Below, piece by piece: positions 37,561-58,166 of a stretch of DNA of 64,000 bases. How positions within the stretch are numbered: position 1 is the stretch's first letter; each line of letters begins with the position of its first letter. The notes beneath the pieces were generated by a model that worked only from the letters and a program-made list of their open reading frames with translations, was not told the DNA's origin and searched no databases. The translations under genes and the position numbers were made by a program. Source of the DNA: Cloeon dipterum (taxonomy: Eukaryota; Arthropoda; Insecta; Ephemeroptera; Baetidae); assembly GCF_949628265.1 (NCBI RefSeq), contig NC_088787.1, positions 33,034,844 through 33,098,843 on the forward strand, given 5' to 3'.

Positions 37561-37896
37561 CGGTACACGTGAGTAGGATGTGAGGTAGAGCCACGGATTT
37601 TCAGCGTCCTTCGAAGACTTTGGCGTGGCCGCCTGCCTAACCGCGTCCTTCTCCTCTAGCTCCTGCCGCAAGTTGGGGTGGAAGAACTCGACGTTGGCCT
37701 CGTCGACCACGTTCTCGTCGACGGCCCTCTTGGCCCTCCGCAGGGTCAAGCCCTGCTCGACCTTCAGGTCGACGGCGAGGATGTAGCGGTAGAGGGCGAA
37801 CGAGAGGCCGAGCTGCAGGGCGAGCAGGCCCAACAGGCCAAAGTACACGCACCACGTGTGCGAGGGTTGCTTTTTGGGGGCTGCTGTGGCTGCCAT
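37561..37896 (-). CDS. First coding exon of a colmedin/gliomedin-like type II membrane protein (partial)
   Basis: 112 codons from ATG (37896-37894) to a strong donor CCG|GTAAGT at 37561/37560, phase 0. The protein starts with a short basic cytoplasmic tail (to about residue 13) and one hydrophobic membrane span (about 15-36, WCVYFGLLGLLALQLGLSFA). A furin-type site RRAKR (53-57) follows, then a charged ectodomain start ending in WLYLTSYSRVP. A type II anchor, a dibasic shedding site and a T-Y-S-x-V-P-like motif are what I recall for gliomedin and insect colmedin, which continue with collagen repeats and an olfactomedin domain. Those later exons are not found in the window, so the name is an inference. 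TNF-like and other transmembrane collagens are alternatives. The exon is GC-rich, unlike its surroundings. Confidence 0.6.
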
Positions 37897-39999
37897 CGCC
37901 ACTCCTGCACTTCTCGCGCTCGACTGATGCTCTCACCGCGCCGCCCGCCTCCGGCTGCCCTTCCTCGCTCGGCCCTCCAGCCAGCAGGGGCACGCCGGCT
38001 GCGTTTGGTGTGCGCGGCGCGCGACTCGCACACACCGTCAAAACTAGAAACTGTTATACATTCCGGCACAGTACAACAAAGAAGAATTTGCCCGCACTGT
38101 CGCGTGCATTCTGCTATCGCAGCACAAAACAGGTTAATCTCAGATGAAGATGCACTGGGGCCTGCTTGCGCGGACGCGACGCAAGACAGACAGGGGACGG
38201 CAAAAGGTACATTATTTTACAATACACCAGCATACGAATATAACTGCTTTCCTTTTCTCTAATGTTTTACACGTTTAATGCACTCTCTAGCGATTTGAAA
38301 GGAGGTACTTGCAAACCATGAAACGTAAAAAGTTCACACTTTTATAATAGAGTCGATTAGGGTGATTCTTAAAAGCTTTTTTTTATATAATTTTAGGGTT
38401 TCCTTTCTCACATAATCTTGATTTTACGATAATACAATTGAAAAATATTTCATTTACTTGCGTAAACCATACAGAATCAATAATTTGGGTTGCAATATTT
38501 TTTGTGAATTTTAGTTCATGGCATATATTATATTATTTCCTATAAATTATTCTATTGGTTCAATAGCTTGTTTTGTTAAAGTAATTTTAAAATAAATATT
38601 ACTTTTAATTTCTAATTAATTCTTGCCATCAATCAGTCAGTAAACATAATAATTGTGGGGGGACATCACTCCACAATATATCATATTGCCTGAAAATACG
38701 GGCATTCCATTTGTCCTATAATATATGATTGCCATTATTTCTCCTTTTCACAGTCATTCTACAATAATTATTATAATTATGCTTTTTATCGTACATTTAT
38801 TTAAAAAAAACTTGAACATGCGAGTCATTTTAATTTAATGGAGTCTTAACTTATGCTATATTGAAAATTTTTATCCTGTAGGCCCGGTACTCCAAATAAA
38901 AAAATATAACACGTACGCTGTACTTTCAAAATAGTAATAAAAACTTTTTACTCTTTAGTTTGCCATTATATTTGATCCCCATTTTCCTACTAGGCCTCAT
39001 TTTTAGGCCCGTATGTCTGCATTTTTTAAGTGATAAAAAAATTATAATAATTAATTTTATTGTATTTGTGCGCACAAACATTAAGGAATTTAATTTTTAA
39101 CTAAATTGATTAGCCTGGACAGAAGCTATCTATTAATTCAAGACAATGAATGGTCGTGGACAAGAAGATACAATAATTATAATTATTATTAGAGACATTT
39201 ATTTATGCTAATTTGAATTGATCAAAAGAAAATATCAGTTTAATTTCATTCAAATAGGTGCCTCTCCCCCATTTTTCTTTCTTCAGTTGTTGATGAAAGT
39301 TACGAGTAAACGTTTAGATCAAAATCAATATTTAAAACTAAATAAAAAACCTTTTCGTTCTCTGGGTCTCACAATCTCAGTTTGTCCTGTACTCCTGTAC
39401 CTCAAAAAAGAGATGATAAAATTACATACATACTGAAATTTGCAAAACTCCTCATGTTACCAACAGGTGTCACTTGCTCCGTATCTATTCAAGCAGCGCA
39501 GGCTACGGCTACAGGCTCTTTTACTCCCATCCAGTTCCCATCCAAGTGAACTGAATGTTGTCATTTGTCATGCGCGTGCCGTGTGTTCGTTGTTTGTTTA
39601 CTTTGCTCTGAAACTGCTTCTGTGCTTCTACACGTCAGATCCCTGAAGATTTTGAATTCTAAGCGAGATTTGAGACTAGTCAGTTAAGGTGTTTTAATTT
39701 TATCTAATCGAAATTACATAATGTAGGCTGTATTTTAGAGGAAATTTGAAGTCGGCCAGTTCATTGTCGATTTGCTGTGCAAGTGCGTTTTCGCGCAAGT
39801 TTTAAAAGTCACTGCTGTCACTATTTCCACTCTCAATAAGGTTCAACAAATATTTTCCACAGTTTCACAGAGTTTTACTGTTTCACTACCAATCAACAGT
39901 TCAATAACTATGCACCAATTATTGTATCATACTGATAGTCTCAATAGCTGTTGTGATGTGAGAGTTAACAAAAAAACTTAAAATCTTTAGCTTTTTCAG
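37897..39999. other. Intergenic, divergent promoters
   Basis: About 2.1 kb between the minus-strand colmedin-like exon and the plus-strand PSMG3 coding exon. The left 200-300 bases are GC-rich and should contain the leader and promoter of the minus-strand gene. The middle is very AT-rich with nothing recognisable. A strong splice acceptor (CTTTTTCAG ending at 39999) precedes PSMG3, so a non-coding first exon of that gene probably lies near 39.6-39.7 kb. Confidence 0.5.
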
Positions 40000-40030
40000 A
40001 ACGACTGCGGATGCCAAGCTGAATTGCATC

Positions 40031-40550
40031 ATGATTGATGACAGTATTGAACCAGCAACAGTGAATAAACCAGACACAAAGCAAGTTGACGGTGTCATAT
40101 TCTCGAAACCCATCAACGGTCTGCACACGGACTTTTTCATCAATTCCTACACGTAATTTTGGCTGGGATTATGAATGAAGAACAAGAGTCCTAATACTTT
40201 TTTAATCTAACTTTCAGAGACCGCTATTTCATTATCATCACTCAGACCGGAAGCATTGGTACTTTGCTCAGTGTTGAAAAAGATACGACCCAAGTAGAAA
40301 AAGAAGTAGCAGAAGTTTACACAATCAAGTATGATGTATAATAGATTTTTTGCATACTCATTGTGACTGAAATAAACAAATTTTTAGGGTTCTCCTTGGC
40401 AAGGACGAAGAAGACGTGCACATAGCAGCCCGTTTTCTTGCTGGACAGTTGGATCTGCCAAAGCCAATACTGTTCGCCTTCTGTGTCAAGGACCTCGGTA
40501 TCAACGTACTGAAAAGCATTCTACAGACGTTGAAGGAACACTTGAATTGA
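40031..40550 (+). CDS. PSMG3: Proteasome assembly chaperone 3
   Basis: Three exons: 40031-40152, 40218-40328, 40388-40550; phases close to give 131 aa, near the family's usual 120-130. PSMG3 pairs with PSMG4 and helps assemble the 20S proteasome alpha ring in the cytosol. Recognised from the beta-strand segment [20 protein letters not shown], the central [21 protein letters not shown], which parallels the vertebrate VLLGQDEP.. block, and the C-terminal [18 protein letters not shown] helix. The start is the first ATG in frame with these blocks. A 3-codon uORF (40011-40022) lies just upstream after the presumed leader intron. The stop codon is only 1 nt from the next gene's ATG, so the two may share a transcript. 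Confidence 0.9.
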
Positions 40551-40551
40551 A

Positions 40552-41616
40552 ATGTCTCACTCCGCCACCACCATGTTTGGACAGGCCGTTGTTGGCCCTC
40601 CAGGCAGTGGCAAAAGCTCGTATTGCAGGGCTATGTGCTTGTACCTTCAATCGATAGGCAGGAAGGTTGCTCTTGTAAATTTAGGTAAGTAACTGGCTGT
40701 AGACACGTCTTTGCAAACTTAAAATTATGTTCTCTTACAATTAGATCCAGCAAATGACACTCTGCCCTATGAAGCTGCAATAAATATAACAGAACTCATC
40801 ACATTGGATGATGCAATGAATTCTTTTAAGTTGGGACCAAATGGGGGCCTTATGTATTGCATGGAGTTCATTGAAAAAAACATTGACTGGTTGTTGACGG
40901 AAATTTCAAAATTCAAGGACCACTATTTTCTACTGGACTTCCCTGGACAGGTAATTGACAATTCATCTTTCTTAAACATTATTGTGTTTCAATAAAATGA
41001 TCTAGGTTGAGCTTTACACCCACCACAACTCTGCGAAAAATATAATGTCGCAGCTTGTTAAGTTCGATTTAAGACTATGCTCGGTCCAACTCATTGATTC
41101 TCACCATTGCAGCGATCCTGGTAAATTAATGTTACTATGTCATTTCAGTGTCAGTCATGGTAAAACATTTTTACAGGAAAATTCATCTCTGCTCTCCTTT
41201 TGTCACTAACAACAATGCTCCACACAGAGTTACCTCACATCAATATTCTTTCCAAAATTGATCTTGCTGAGCGGTATTCAAGCAAACTGGACTTCGGACT
41301 GGATTTCTACACTGAAGTCTTAAATCTAGAGTATTTGCTTGAAAGACTTGATGAGCAGCCTGGAACACGGAAATTCAAAAAGTTGAATACCGCCTTGGTC
41401 GGCCTGATCGAGGGATTCAATTTGGTCTCGTTTCTGCCAGTAAGTGTGAGTGACAAGAAAACTCTAGTGAGAGCTCTTGCTGCTGCTGACAAAGCAAATG
41501 GGTGTGTTTTTGGTGCTGGAGAACCTCGAAATATTCAATCCCTCCTGGCGTGTGCAACAGGAGCTGTTCCAGAACATGAAAGACTTGGGGAGTTAATGGA
41601 TGAATATGGAAATTGA
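40552..41616 (+). CDS. GPN2: GPN-loop GTPase 2
   Basis: Four exons: 40552-40684, 40745-40950, 41006-41120, 41177-41616, encoding 297 aa (human about 310). GPN GTPases act in the cytosol in assembly and nuclear import of RNA polymerase complexes. Visible motifs are the P-loop GPPGSGKSS at residues 15-23, VNLDPAND (42-49), the family-defining Gly-Pro-Asn insertion in [11 protein letters not shown] (GPN at 75-77), the G3-like DFPGQVELYTHH, and the guanine-specificity segment LSKIDL. The beginning [13 protein letters not shown] is typical of GPN2 rather than GPN1 or GPN3. The ATG lies 1 nt after the PSMG3 stop, so the promoter must be inside PSMG3 or the message is dicistronic. Confidence 0.95.
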
Positions 41617-42192
41617 GTTTTACTCTGACGAATTATTAACACAGTTAAATGGAGATACACATAATTAAGTATTTTAATTGTATAGTACACCCAATTTGAG
41701 CAAATTATTTGATAAAAATTTTTAATGTGGAGACTGGTGAAAGCAGTTAGCTGTATTTTCTTCTAAAGTAACGTTTTAATTATATCAAAGAGTATAGTAT
41801 TATATTAAAAACATTAGAGCTTAACGTGTTGTGCCCTTGAATATATTAGGGGCAAACGACCTTTTAAAAATTAGGGAACTATTTTTTTAAAAATTGGTTA
41901 AATTTGTGGTGCCATCTGTATGAAGGCATGGAACCACTTTTCATTTCATGCACCTAGCACAGAGGCTAGTTTGAGGAGAACGCGCAGTAAAATAGTGCTT
42001 TTTAATCTGTAAATTATATCATAAGAAAAACAATCCATGGTAATCGAAAGTTCGAAATACATTTAGAACAATGTCGCTTTCAACTAAAAATAACTAAAAA
42101 GGTGTGAAATTTGGATATCTAAACATGGATTTCGCAGCCGCTCCCTAACCATGAACAAGTGGACTCAACCATCTTTGCAAGGAGTCGCTGGG

Positions 42193-42213
42193 ATTGGCTT
42201 GACGTCACTTCCG
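42193..42213 (+). promoter_or_regulatory. CCAAT / CRE / ETS-like promoter cluster for MRPS11
   Basis: ATTGG (inverted CCAAT), a full palindromic TGACGTCA at 42200-42207, and an overlapping CACTTCCG (ETS-type, reverse of CGGAAGTG) sit about 200 nt upstream of the MRPS11 ATG. Such a cluster is common in housekeeping and mitochondrial-protein promoters. Factor binding is inferred. Confidence 0.5.
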
Positions 42214-42404
42214 TTCACTGTTCTATTGGTCGAACGCTCGATGGAAGAGCTTATTTTTGGTTTGAAGCGGGGTTGACGTGTGTGAGTCGCATTAATCTGA
42301 ACAGTATTTCAAATAGGAAGAGCTCAACCAGCGTAGAGAGCGGACGTGGTAGCCGTTTGGTGAAGCAATTTGGTGTGGCTTGGGTGGAAAGGCCACCGTT
42401 CACG

Positions 42405-44490
42405 ATGCTTCGACAGGCGATTTTGGTCCCTCGAATTTTCAGTTTTCTGGAGAGGTCGGTTCTTGGCTCAGGAGAACGTGCTGGAGGTCTTCTGGCTCAA
42501 GAAACGTGCAAGGCAACATGCTTGCTTTGCGGCCCACAGTCATCCAGCATAAAACGACCCCTGCACACGACCGTGCCACGTAGCAAGGCAGAGGACCGCA
42601 AGGAAATGCTGGCATCCATGCCCAAGAAGGATGAAGGCACCGAGGGCGAGAAAACCATCGATGTAGACCTCCTCTCAAAAAGGTAAACATTGCTTGAAAT
42701 CGGTTCTAGAAACCCAAGAACGTCCTTTAGCAGCTCTTCAAAATGGCTGAAAGGCTTTGTACGTCGTTGCTTTTACCACAAATTCACCGCCTTTTATATA
42801 TTTCCATCTGGGAAAGCGTTTCTTAGGGTTTGTGCCGTGGTTTCCTTCAATTTCTGATTAAAACGATCCCTGCCTCTGTGCGCCTTATTAATTTTGAATT
42901 TTTAACCTATTTTAGAGATTTTCCTCTAATTCAGTGAGCTGACTTAGTATTGATCCCTGTTTTATACCTCGTGGCAACATCCTACTTCTTTTCTCATGCT
43001 AGGACTCAATAGCTGCTCACCAATATTCATACTTTGAACATTTACTCTTGGTCCCTTTCTAGCGCCTAAGTGAGCCTGAATTTTTACACAGAAACACCAA
43101 CAGTCTGATTTAAGGTTTGAGGACATCTTTCCTGATGAGAACACACCTAGCAGACTATTCGATGGCATTCCTTACTCGCAACTGAACATTTGCGACATCA
43201 AAGCTACTAAGAACAATACAATTATCTCCCTGAATGATCACAAAGGTACAAATTAGCAATACCTGTTTAATTTCTTTGTTAAATATTGTGTTTTTCCTGC
43301 AGGAAAGGCTTTAATGTTGAGGTCTTGCGGCATGGAAGGCTTTAAGAACACCAGACAGGGCACAAACATTGCTGCTCAGGCTACTGGCATCAGTCTAGCA
43401 ATGGTAAGATAGCTATTGTCAGATGATGAAGCCATAGAATTTTAACAACTGATATTTTCTACTTTTAGCGAGCCATTGCCAAAGGATTTAAGGATCCCGT
43501 CCGAGTGAGGGTCAGTGGAATCGGGCCTGGCAGAATGGTGAGTGCCCATTTCTGTTCTAGTACTTAGCTGAGGCCTACCTTGATTAGACAGTTGAGTTTA
43601 ATTGGTCCATCCTAATTTAAATATTATTGATTTGACCATTATTGTTAATTCTCAGTTAATATTTGCATTGACTGAGAGCGGAGTTACACTTAAATTTCAA
43701 ATTTTTTATATTTTCTGGATTATTTTAGGATCTAGAATCTAACGTGTCAAAATAAAACTAGAAATTTTACAAGTAGTGGAATTTAAAGTAGCTATAGCAA
43801 ATTTCAAATATTGAAGCTTGAAACAGCTGATGCATTTATTTTAGTTGTCATTAAGCCAAATGTAGTAATTAAATTTGACGGCTCATCATCTGTGATAATA
43901 CGACCCAATTTTTTTTTTTTTTTTTGCTCAACTTATCATATATTTAGATTCTATAGATTATTTATATTTAGTAGTTCGGATCAAATTTAAATTTTATTTT
44001 GATTATTATTGCTTCATAGTGTGCCAGCCTGATTGTTTGGTATTTTTAAGAAAGGCAACTACTAAGAATAATTTATCACACGAGTAATTAGTATCTATAC
44101 TCATTGATATGATTTTTATATCCGGTGCCTGCGAACCAAAGGACACCGAATTTCGGTGCTTCTTTTTGCTTTTCCTTGGTATCATTATTATTCTAAACAT
44201 TAGTTAGAAATTATAACACTTGTTGAGCAATTAGTCTAATTAGAATTTATTATCTGGTCCCTATTTGCCTTTTTATTAGGCAATCAAGGCAATTTTTAAT
44301 TTCCAAATGCATTTAAGAGTGTAACAAGCATCTGTTTTCAGGTGTTGTTTTTATCAATTTTTCCCCCTGTTTGTTTCAGTCTGCGATCAAAGGTCTTTCA
44401 ATGGGAGGCATGAATGTGGTCTCGATCACAGACAGCACGAGGGTTTCCTTCGCCCCTACTGCCAGGGCCCGAAAGCAAAGAAGACTGTAG
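42405..44490 (+). CDS. MRPS11: Mitochondrial small-subunit ribosomal protein uS11m
   Basis: Five exons: 42405-42682, 43115-43245, 43303-43403, 43469-43537, 44380-44490, giving 229 aa. It binds 12S rRNA in the platform of the mitochondrial 28S subunit. The first exon encodes a basic, likely mitochondrial targeting, N-terminus (starts MLRQAILVPRI; contains RPLHTT) followed by MPKKDEGTEGE. The S11 domain spans about residues 105-229 with NNTIISL, SCGMEGFKNTRQGTNIAAQ, RVRVSGIGPGRM, MGGMNVVSITDSTR and the basic tail ending RKQRRL. The ATG was chosen because it is in frame, starts a presequence-like peptide and agrees in position with insect homologues. The exon 2 acceptor (TTTAAG at 43114) is weak, but it is the only one found that keeps phase. 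A possible poly(A) signal AATAAA is at 44597. Confidence 0.92.
43909..43925. repeat. Poly(T) tract in MRPS11 intron 4
   Basis: Homopolymer of about 17 T within the 842-nt last intron; its length is prone to sequencing error. Confidence 0.8.
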
Positions 44491-44849
44491 TCATTAATCA
44501 GGTACTATGCTTGGTTACATGGATTTTTATTTCAACGTCGAGGAAATCTTCTCGAACTCTACGCTTACTCACATCAGCTGTACGGAGACTTGCAAAAATA
44601 AATTAGTTGCCCGGCAACTTCCAATTTAAATTAAAATTAAATTGAAACCGCATATCATTCAAATGATTTTACCATTTCATAACATGCTACTCGAATGACT
44701 TCGTGGTGAGTGCGTGGCAATTATTAAAGCGATTTTATTTTACGGGCAAATTTAATAACGTTTTTAAACAATTTCTTCCGTGACATTTCACTGTTTCGTG
44801 TTCAAAATTTGACGCCAATTTTTCTATTGTACCCGCGAGCCAATGCAGT

Positions 44850-45426
44850 TCAGACGATGTACTGCGGGCGCGAATAGAAAACAATTTTGTGCGAGAAATC
44901 CTCGCGCGTTCACGTTGCACTAACTTGGAGAGTCGCGCCGCCAACGAGCGAGTTCGGTACAAACATCGGGTTATAGCAGTGCGAACGAACCAACATGGCC
45001 GCTGGTTCCATAGTCGAGTGAAGTTCGTGACGCGTGCATAAGCCTCCGTATACGAAATAGTTGGACTTGTGAACAGCCATTTGTTATCGCACCCGCTTCT
45101 GCAGCATCCCGGCACGGATTTAAGTGACATTTTAGCCGAAATCTCGTGTCTGCCGAGGCATATTCAACAAATTCCCTCGCGTCGTCAAGTTGCGGCCTCA
45201 AAATGGAGTCGCAGCCATGACTCTATGACGGTGTTGGATTAGCGCAAACAATAACGGTGAACAATTTTGCCCTTTAACTGTTCTCAAAAGGGTTAACCAG
45301 TGCTCTTTCGGTGATTTCGGACCACCTTTTTTGCGGGGCACTCGTGCTAACCCTAATTTCCACCCGATTTCGTGAACATTCCGTGCTCCGATCCGGTTTG
45401 AATTTTCGCCCCGTGTTTTGCTGAAG
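44850..45426 (+). promoter_or_regulatory. CHD1 promoter and non-coding first exon (approximate)
   Basis: A GC-richer stretch ends in a strong donor AAG|GTAAGA at 45426/45427. The next good plus-strand acceptor in the right place is ATTTTCAG at 47698, five bases before the CHD1 ATG. I infer a non-coding first exon and a 2.27-kb leader intron. An 8-codon uORF (44995-45021) in good context would be included if transcription begins to its left. The start site cannot be set from sequence. Confidence 0.45.
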
Positions 45427-47703
45427 GTAAGACTAAGTCGCAATTTTTTACTTTGTTTTTGTTTTGATTTGGCCAATTTTCCGATTTGGGTGATTCGTTA
45501 GGATTTCTCACGCTTTCGTCCATTCTATTCGAAAATGCTCCAAATGCAACGACGTAATGTGCGCTCTATCGGATTATTTTACTTCACTTAAACGTGTATT
45601 CTCTGATGATCTTTCCAAATTTGCCCTTTTTATTCGGATTTCGCTTTTTATATTTTCCACGCATTTCCGCTTGAATCATGGATGGTCCAGTCCGCCATGT
45701 TTTTCAGCGTCGGTTCTCACAGGATGAAACTTCCAGCATTTCAACTCTTCACCCTCGTGGCTCTCTTACTGTTCAACTGAAGTCATTTGTTTACTTCTAA
45801 TTTCGCTTATTTTCCCCCAAATTATTGCTTGAACCATTATATCACCTGTGTAATAGTATTCTGTGAATGTAGCTCAACCTCATGATAGGCGATTCGTTCC
45901 ATTTTGGGCATAACCCTTTTTTGCTATTTTAGCTCAAAGTTGTGCAGGGACTTGCTTCATGTTAATCCTCACATTACTATTAAATTTTTAGCAAACTGAT
46001 AATGTTAATCACTCAATTTAAATCACATTTTATCCGCGGTACCTGAATTGATTATTCCTGGTACATATTTTCAAAGAGTTAAGGAAGTGACTTAATTTTT
46101 TACACCTGCAGTATTTATTTTTGAGTGATATTATTCAGGTCTAACTACAATATCCTATAACATACTTAAATATCTTCTGTTTCACATGCTCTAAATATTA
46201 AAGATTTCTAGTAATATATGTAGATGCCATTGCAAACGCATCAATTTCAAGAGGATTTATGTACGAATTTTGTGATATTGTTTCTTGCAATTCAATTCGG
46301 GATTTATATTGTTTTTTTGATACAGATAATATTGTTTTGAGTCTTACAGGAAATAATAATATTACTAAAAAACAAATTAACTTGATAGCTTGATAGTTAT
46401 TTTAAATCTTCTTGTTCGGAACATGACACGTGGTCACACTGGTCGACGCACCAAAGATGTATTTAATATTCTACGAAATATTATCTAAACAATTTTTAAA
46501 GCTTTTCCAGTTTTTTTTCTGTCGCATCCCTGAATTAATAGCTTATTTAGATTTTCTATGATCATTTATCATACGACTTCGCTGACTACTAAATTTGTAG
46601 GAAAATGATTTCCCTGTCATTATTTCAGTAAGTTAATTATCCATCTCTTAATTTTATGAACATCTCTATTTTTTGATTTTTTGAAAGGAACTAAGTGAAG
46701 CCTTGAAATTTGAAGGATGTTAGCCAAAATCTTTTCATATTATTGGATTGATTAGGGCATTTCGTCCGATTGCCTGGATTTATTTTTAAGTTGATAGCTG
46801 TCGGCCATTTTGTGACAGAATAACTTGGATTACTTGGCATTACAACAGCTCGCAGCTACAAATAGTTTTTCTAGAGCGCGAATTCACGAGAGCTACCAGG
46901 ATTCAGGTTTGCCCAGTGTATCAGCCGGAGGAACGTCGGCTACAACCAGCGGATGGATTTGACTACTTGAGTTTTTTGCAATTTCGGCGAATCGCAGTAT
47001 TGATTGGAAAATCAATAAAGAGCACCAGCAGAGAAAATAATCTGAAATTCAACCAGCGGCCTGATTTGTTACTCTAGCGAAGCTGCGCCCGATGGTGGGT
47101 GGCACTTTACAAAGCATTAATAATGTATTCGCTCTTCCTTAAAAGTTGACTGAAACATGTAATTGTGACGGTTCACGCGTCACATTTGTCTCATTTGACC
47201 TTCTGAGAGATTAGTTTTTCATCATACGCGACGGCAGCATACCATACGGCAGGAGGCGAGGCGTTTGTAGTTCTCGATTTGCCCGTCAGTTCTGCGGCGC
47301 TTGAGTTCCGTTTCAAAAATTCGTGAGCGGGTTCTTGCCAAACGCGATGAGAATAAAAAGGCAAAAAAGTACACATTAAATATATCTTGTTTATTGAATG
47401 TTGCGTCTTAAAATTTTTATTTTTTGAAAGCTTCTGTTCATTATAAAAAGTATTGAAATAGTTTAATTCGCAATTGATTTACGCAACCTAAATAATATTA
47501 AATATTCTCTACTGGAATACACAAACCTCAAGCAATAACGTAATATAACATTGCTATAGTGTGAGCCTGTAAGTTATATCATTTTCTGTTGTTTCTTTCA
47601 TGAAATATCGGAAATATTGGCCAAATTAACAACTAACAATTATAAGCACGCAAAAATCTATGGTTTACAGTACCTTTTAAACAATTATGAATTTTCAGTC
47701 AAA

Positions 47704-56307
<8,604 letters not shown>

Positions 56308-58166
56308 ATTCGGGCTATGTGTGCAACACAAGGATAAAATAAAAAAAAAATAGTGCGCACCAATGAAAAACTGAAAAACGCTTGTTTATAATTTTAGTTA
56401 TCAATGTCAACTCCTGCTTTTGTTGTTCTACAGATTGATTGAATGAATGCAATATTTTGGTAACAACTTGATCTGTGACAAACAAAGCTGTGCGCCTGTA
56501 TTTTATACAAAGTACGGTTCGTGAAACTTAGTTGAATTGATATAAATTTTAATCTTTTGTTCGGTTACGAAAATTCATTTTACGCTTTGTGTAAGTGAAC
56601 TTTGCAACTGATTGTATGAATGTTTTAAGCTTGTCCTGACTGCAGTAAATAATATTTCAGTTATTTACAAACAAGCTACGATTTTTATGCAGCAACAGTG
56701 TACTTGTTTTGAAATAGAAGTTTGAATCATGCGATAACTGTGCAATCCTTGTAGGGTTAAATAAAATTAATATTAATAATGTTGATTGTGTTTCACTATA
56801 TGCCTTATAGAAATGAACTGATTCCTTCCTTGGGTGTGATTGTGAGTTATTGGTTATTTGGAAAGATAACTTGTAGCCAATGTAAAAATAAAAAAACATA
56901 GTTATGCTGAATTTTCCAATAGAAATTATACTTTTAATTAAAAGTTATAACGATTTTTTGTAACCATATAGTCTGGCTAACTCTATAAATAAATCAAACT
57001 AAAAAGTTTTTCAAAAAGCTAATCGTTTCCTTGTTTTTGTTATCAAGAATGAATCTAGCGACATGCCGCCCTGCTTCTGCTTGACTCACTTTTGACCTCT
57101 GAAAAACCTCTGTACGTGCGTCCACGCCCTTTTATATCTCACAATAAGATTTTATTTGGGGAAAAAAATCCATGTAAATCTTTTAAGATCTGTTATTTAA
57201 TTTTCCAAAGAAGTGTTACAAGCGGTGAATTAAAATATTTTTCCATAGAATAAATATGAAATTAATGAAAAACAGTAATTATTGCTATGTATAAATTTTT
57301 GTGATAAGGTTTTTTTATATATTTTTGGTGTCTGTTAAACCTTAGGTATAATTGCCATTTGAAATATATCTAGCTTGAATATTAATTGCAGGGCCGGCAA
57401 GGCCATATAAAATACAATATTTTGTAACTCAAATTCTAGCAACAAGTGGGCGTTGGGAAATTTTGCTGTGGGAGGAAAAAGACTCGATAAACATAATATG
57501 ATGTTTTTCAGCATAGGTTCTAACAATGAGCCGCGCACGACAACGTCCCAAATAATGCTCCTAAATGCCGATATGATTTTGTTTTCTGGGAAAGTGCAGG
57601 TTTAAAAATTCCACAATACCCCGAGACAAGTCAGGGCTAAAAATGAAATAATTGGATTTTTTGCTATGGTAATTTGTAGCAGAGATGAAAAATGAGCTGC
57701 ATAATTTCAGAAATTTACAATTTTTGCATTTATTTAAAACAATATACCATTACAGGCGGGTTAATCGTTTTTTCCGGAATGTATGTAATCCCCCTTGATA
57801 TCTCTTAACAAAAAGTGTTTTGATCCCGAAGTAAAATGCGAGCATGTAATTTGAGAGCAGGAAGTAGTGCTCAAGTTCACGTTGGAATCAGCATAATGCG
57901 CTTATATGCAGACTGCAGACTGCGGGCGTACTTTATTAATTCCGTGTGTTAGGTTAGCCCTTTCTCCACCGCAAATAGCACAAACACAAAGAACAATCAT
58001 AAAGTGGAGGGGCACAATTGCTGGAGGGGGACCGGCGAGCGTCCAATTCCAATCGTTCGTTTCGTGCCGTGCAGCCGCCGAGCTGCGGAGAGAGCGAGCA
58101 AAGGTGAACTCAACTCACGTCGTGTGTGTTTGTGTGTGTGTTGAGTGAGTGAAGTGATAAAGGAGA
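56308..58166. other. CHD1 3' UTR and intergenic DNA
   Basis: Starts with CHD1 3' UTR (AATAAA near 56338, others near 56.88 kb). The rest is AT-rich with no gene seen. The last 250 nt are GC-richer with a GT-repeat near 58123-58141 and should be the testin promoter and leader. Confidence 0.5.

Noticed and set aside
42962..43168. 68-codon minus-strand frame over MRPS11 exon 2
   Set aside because: Overlaps a well-supported coding exon and has no family match.
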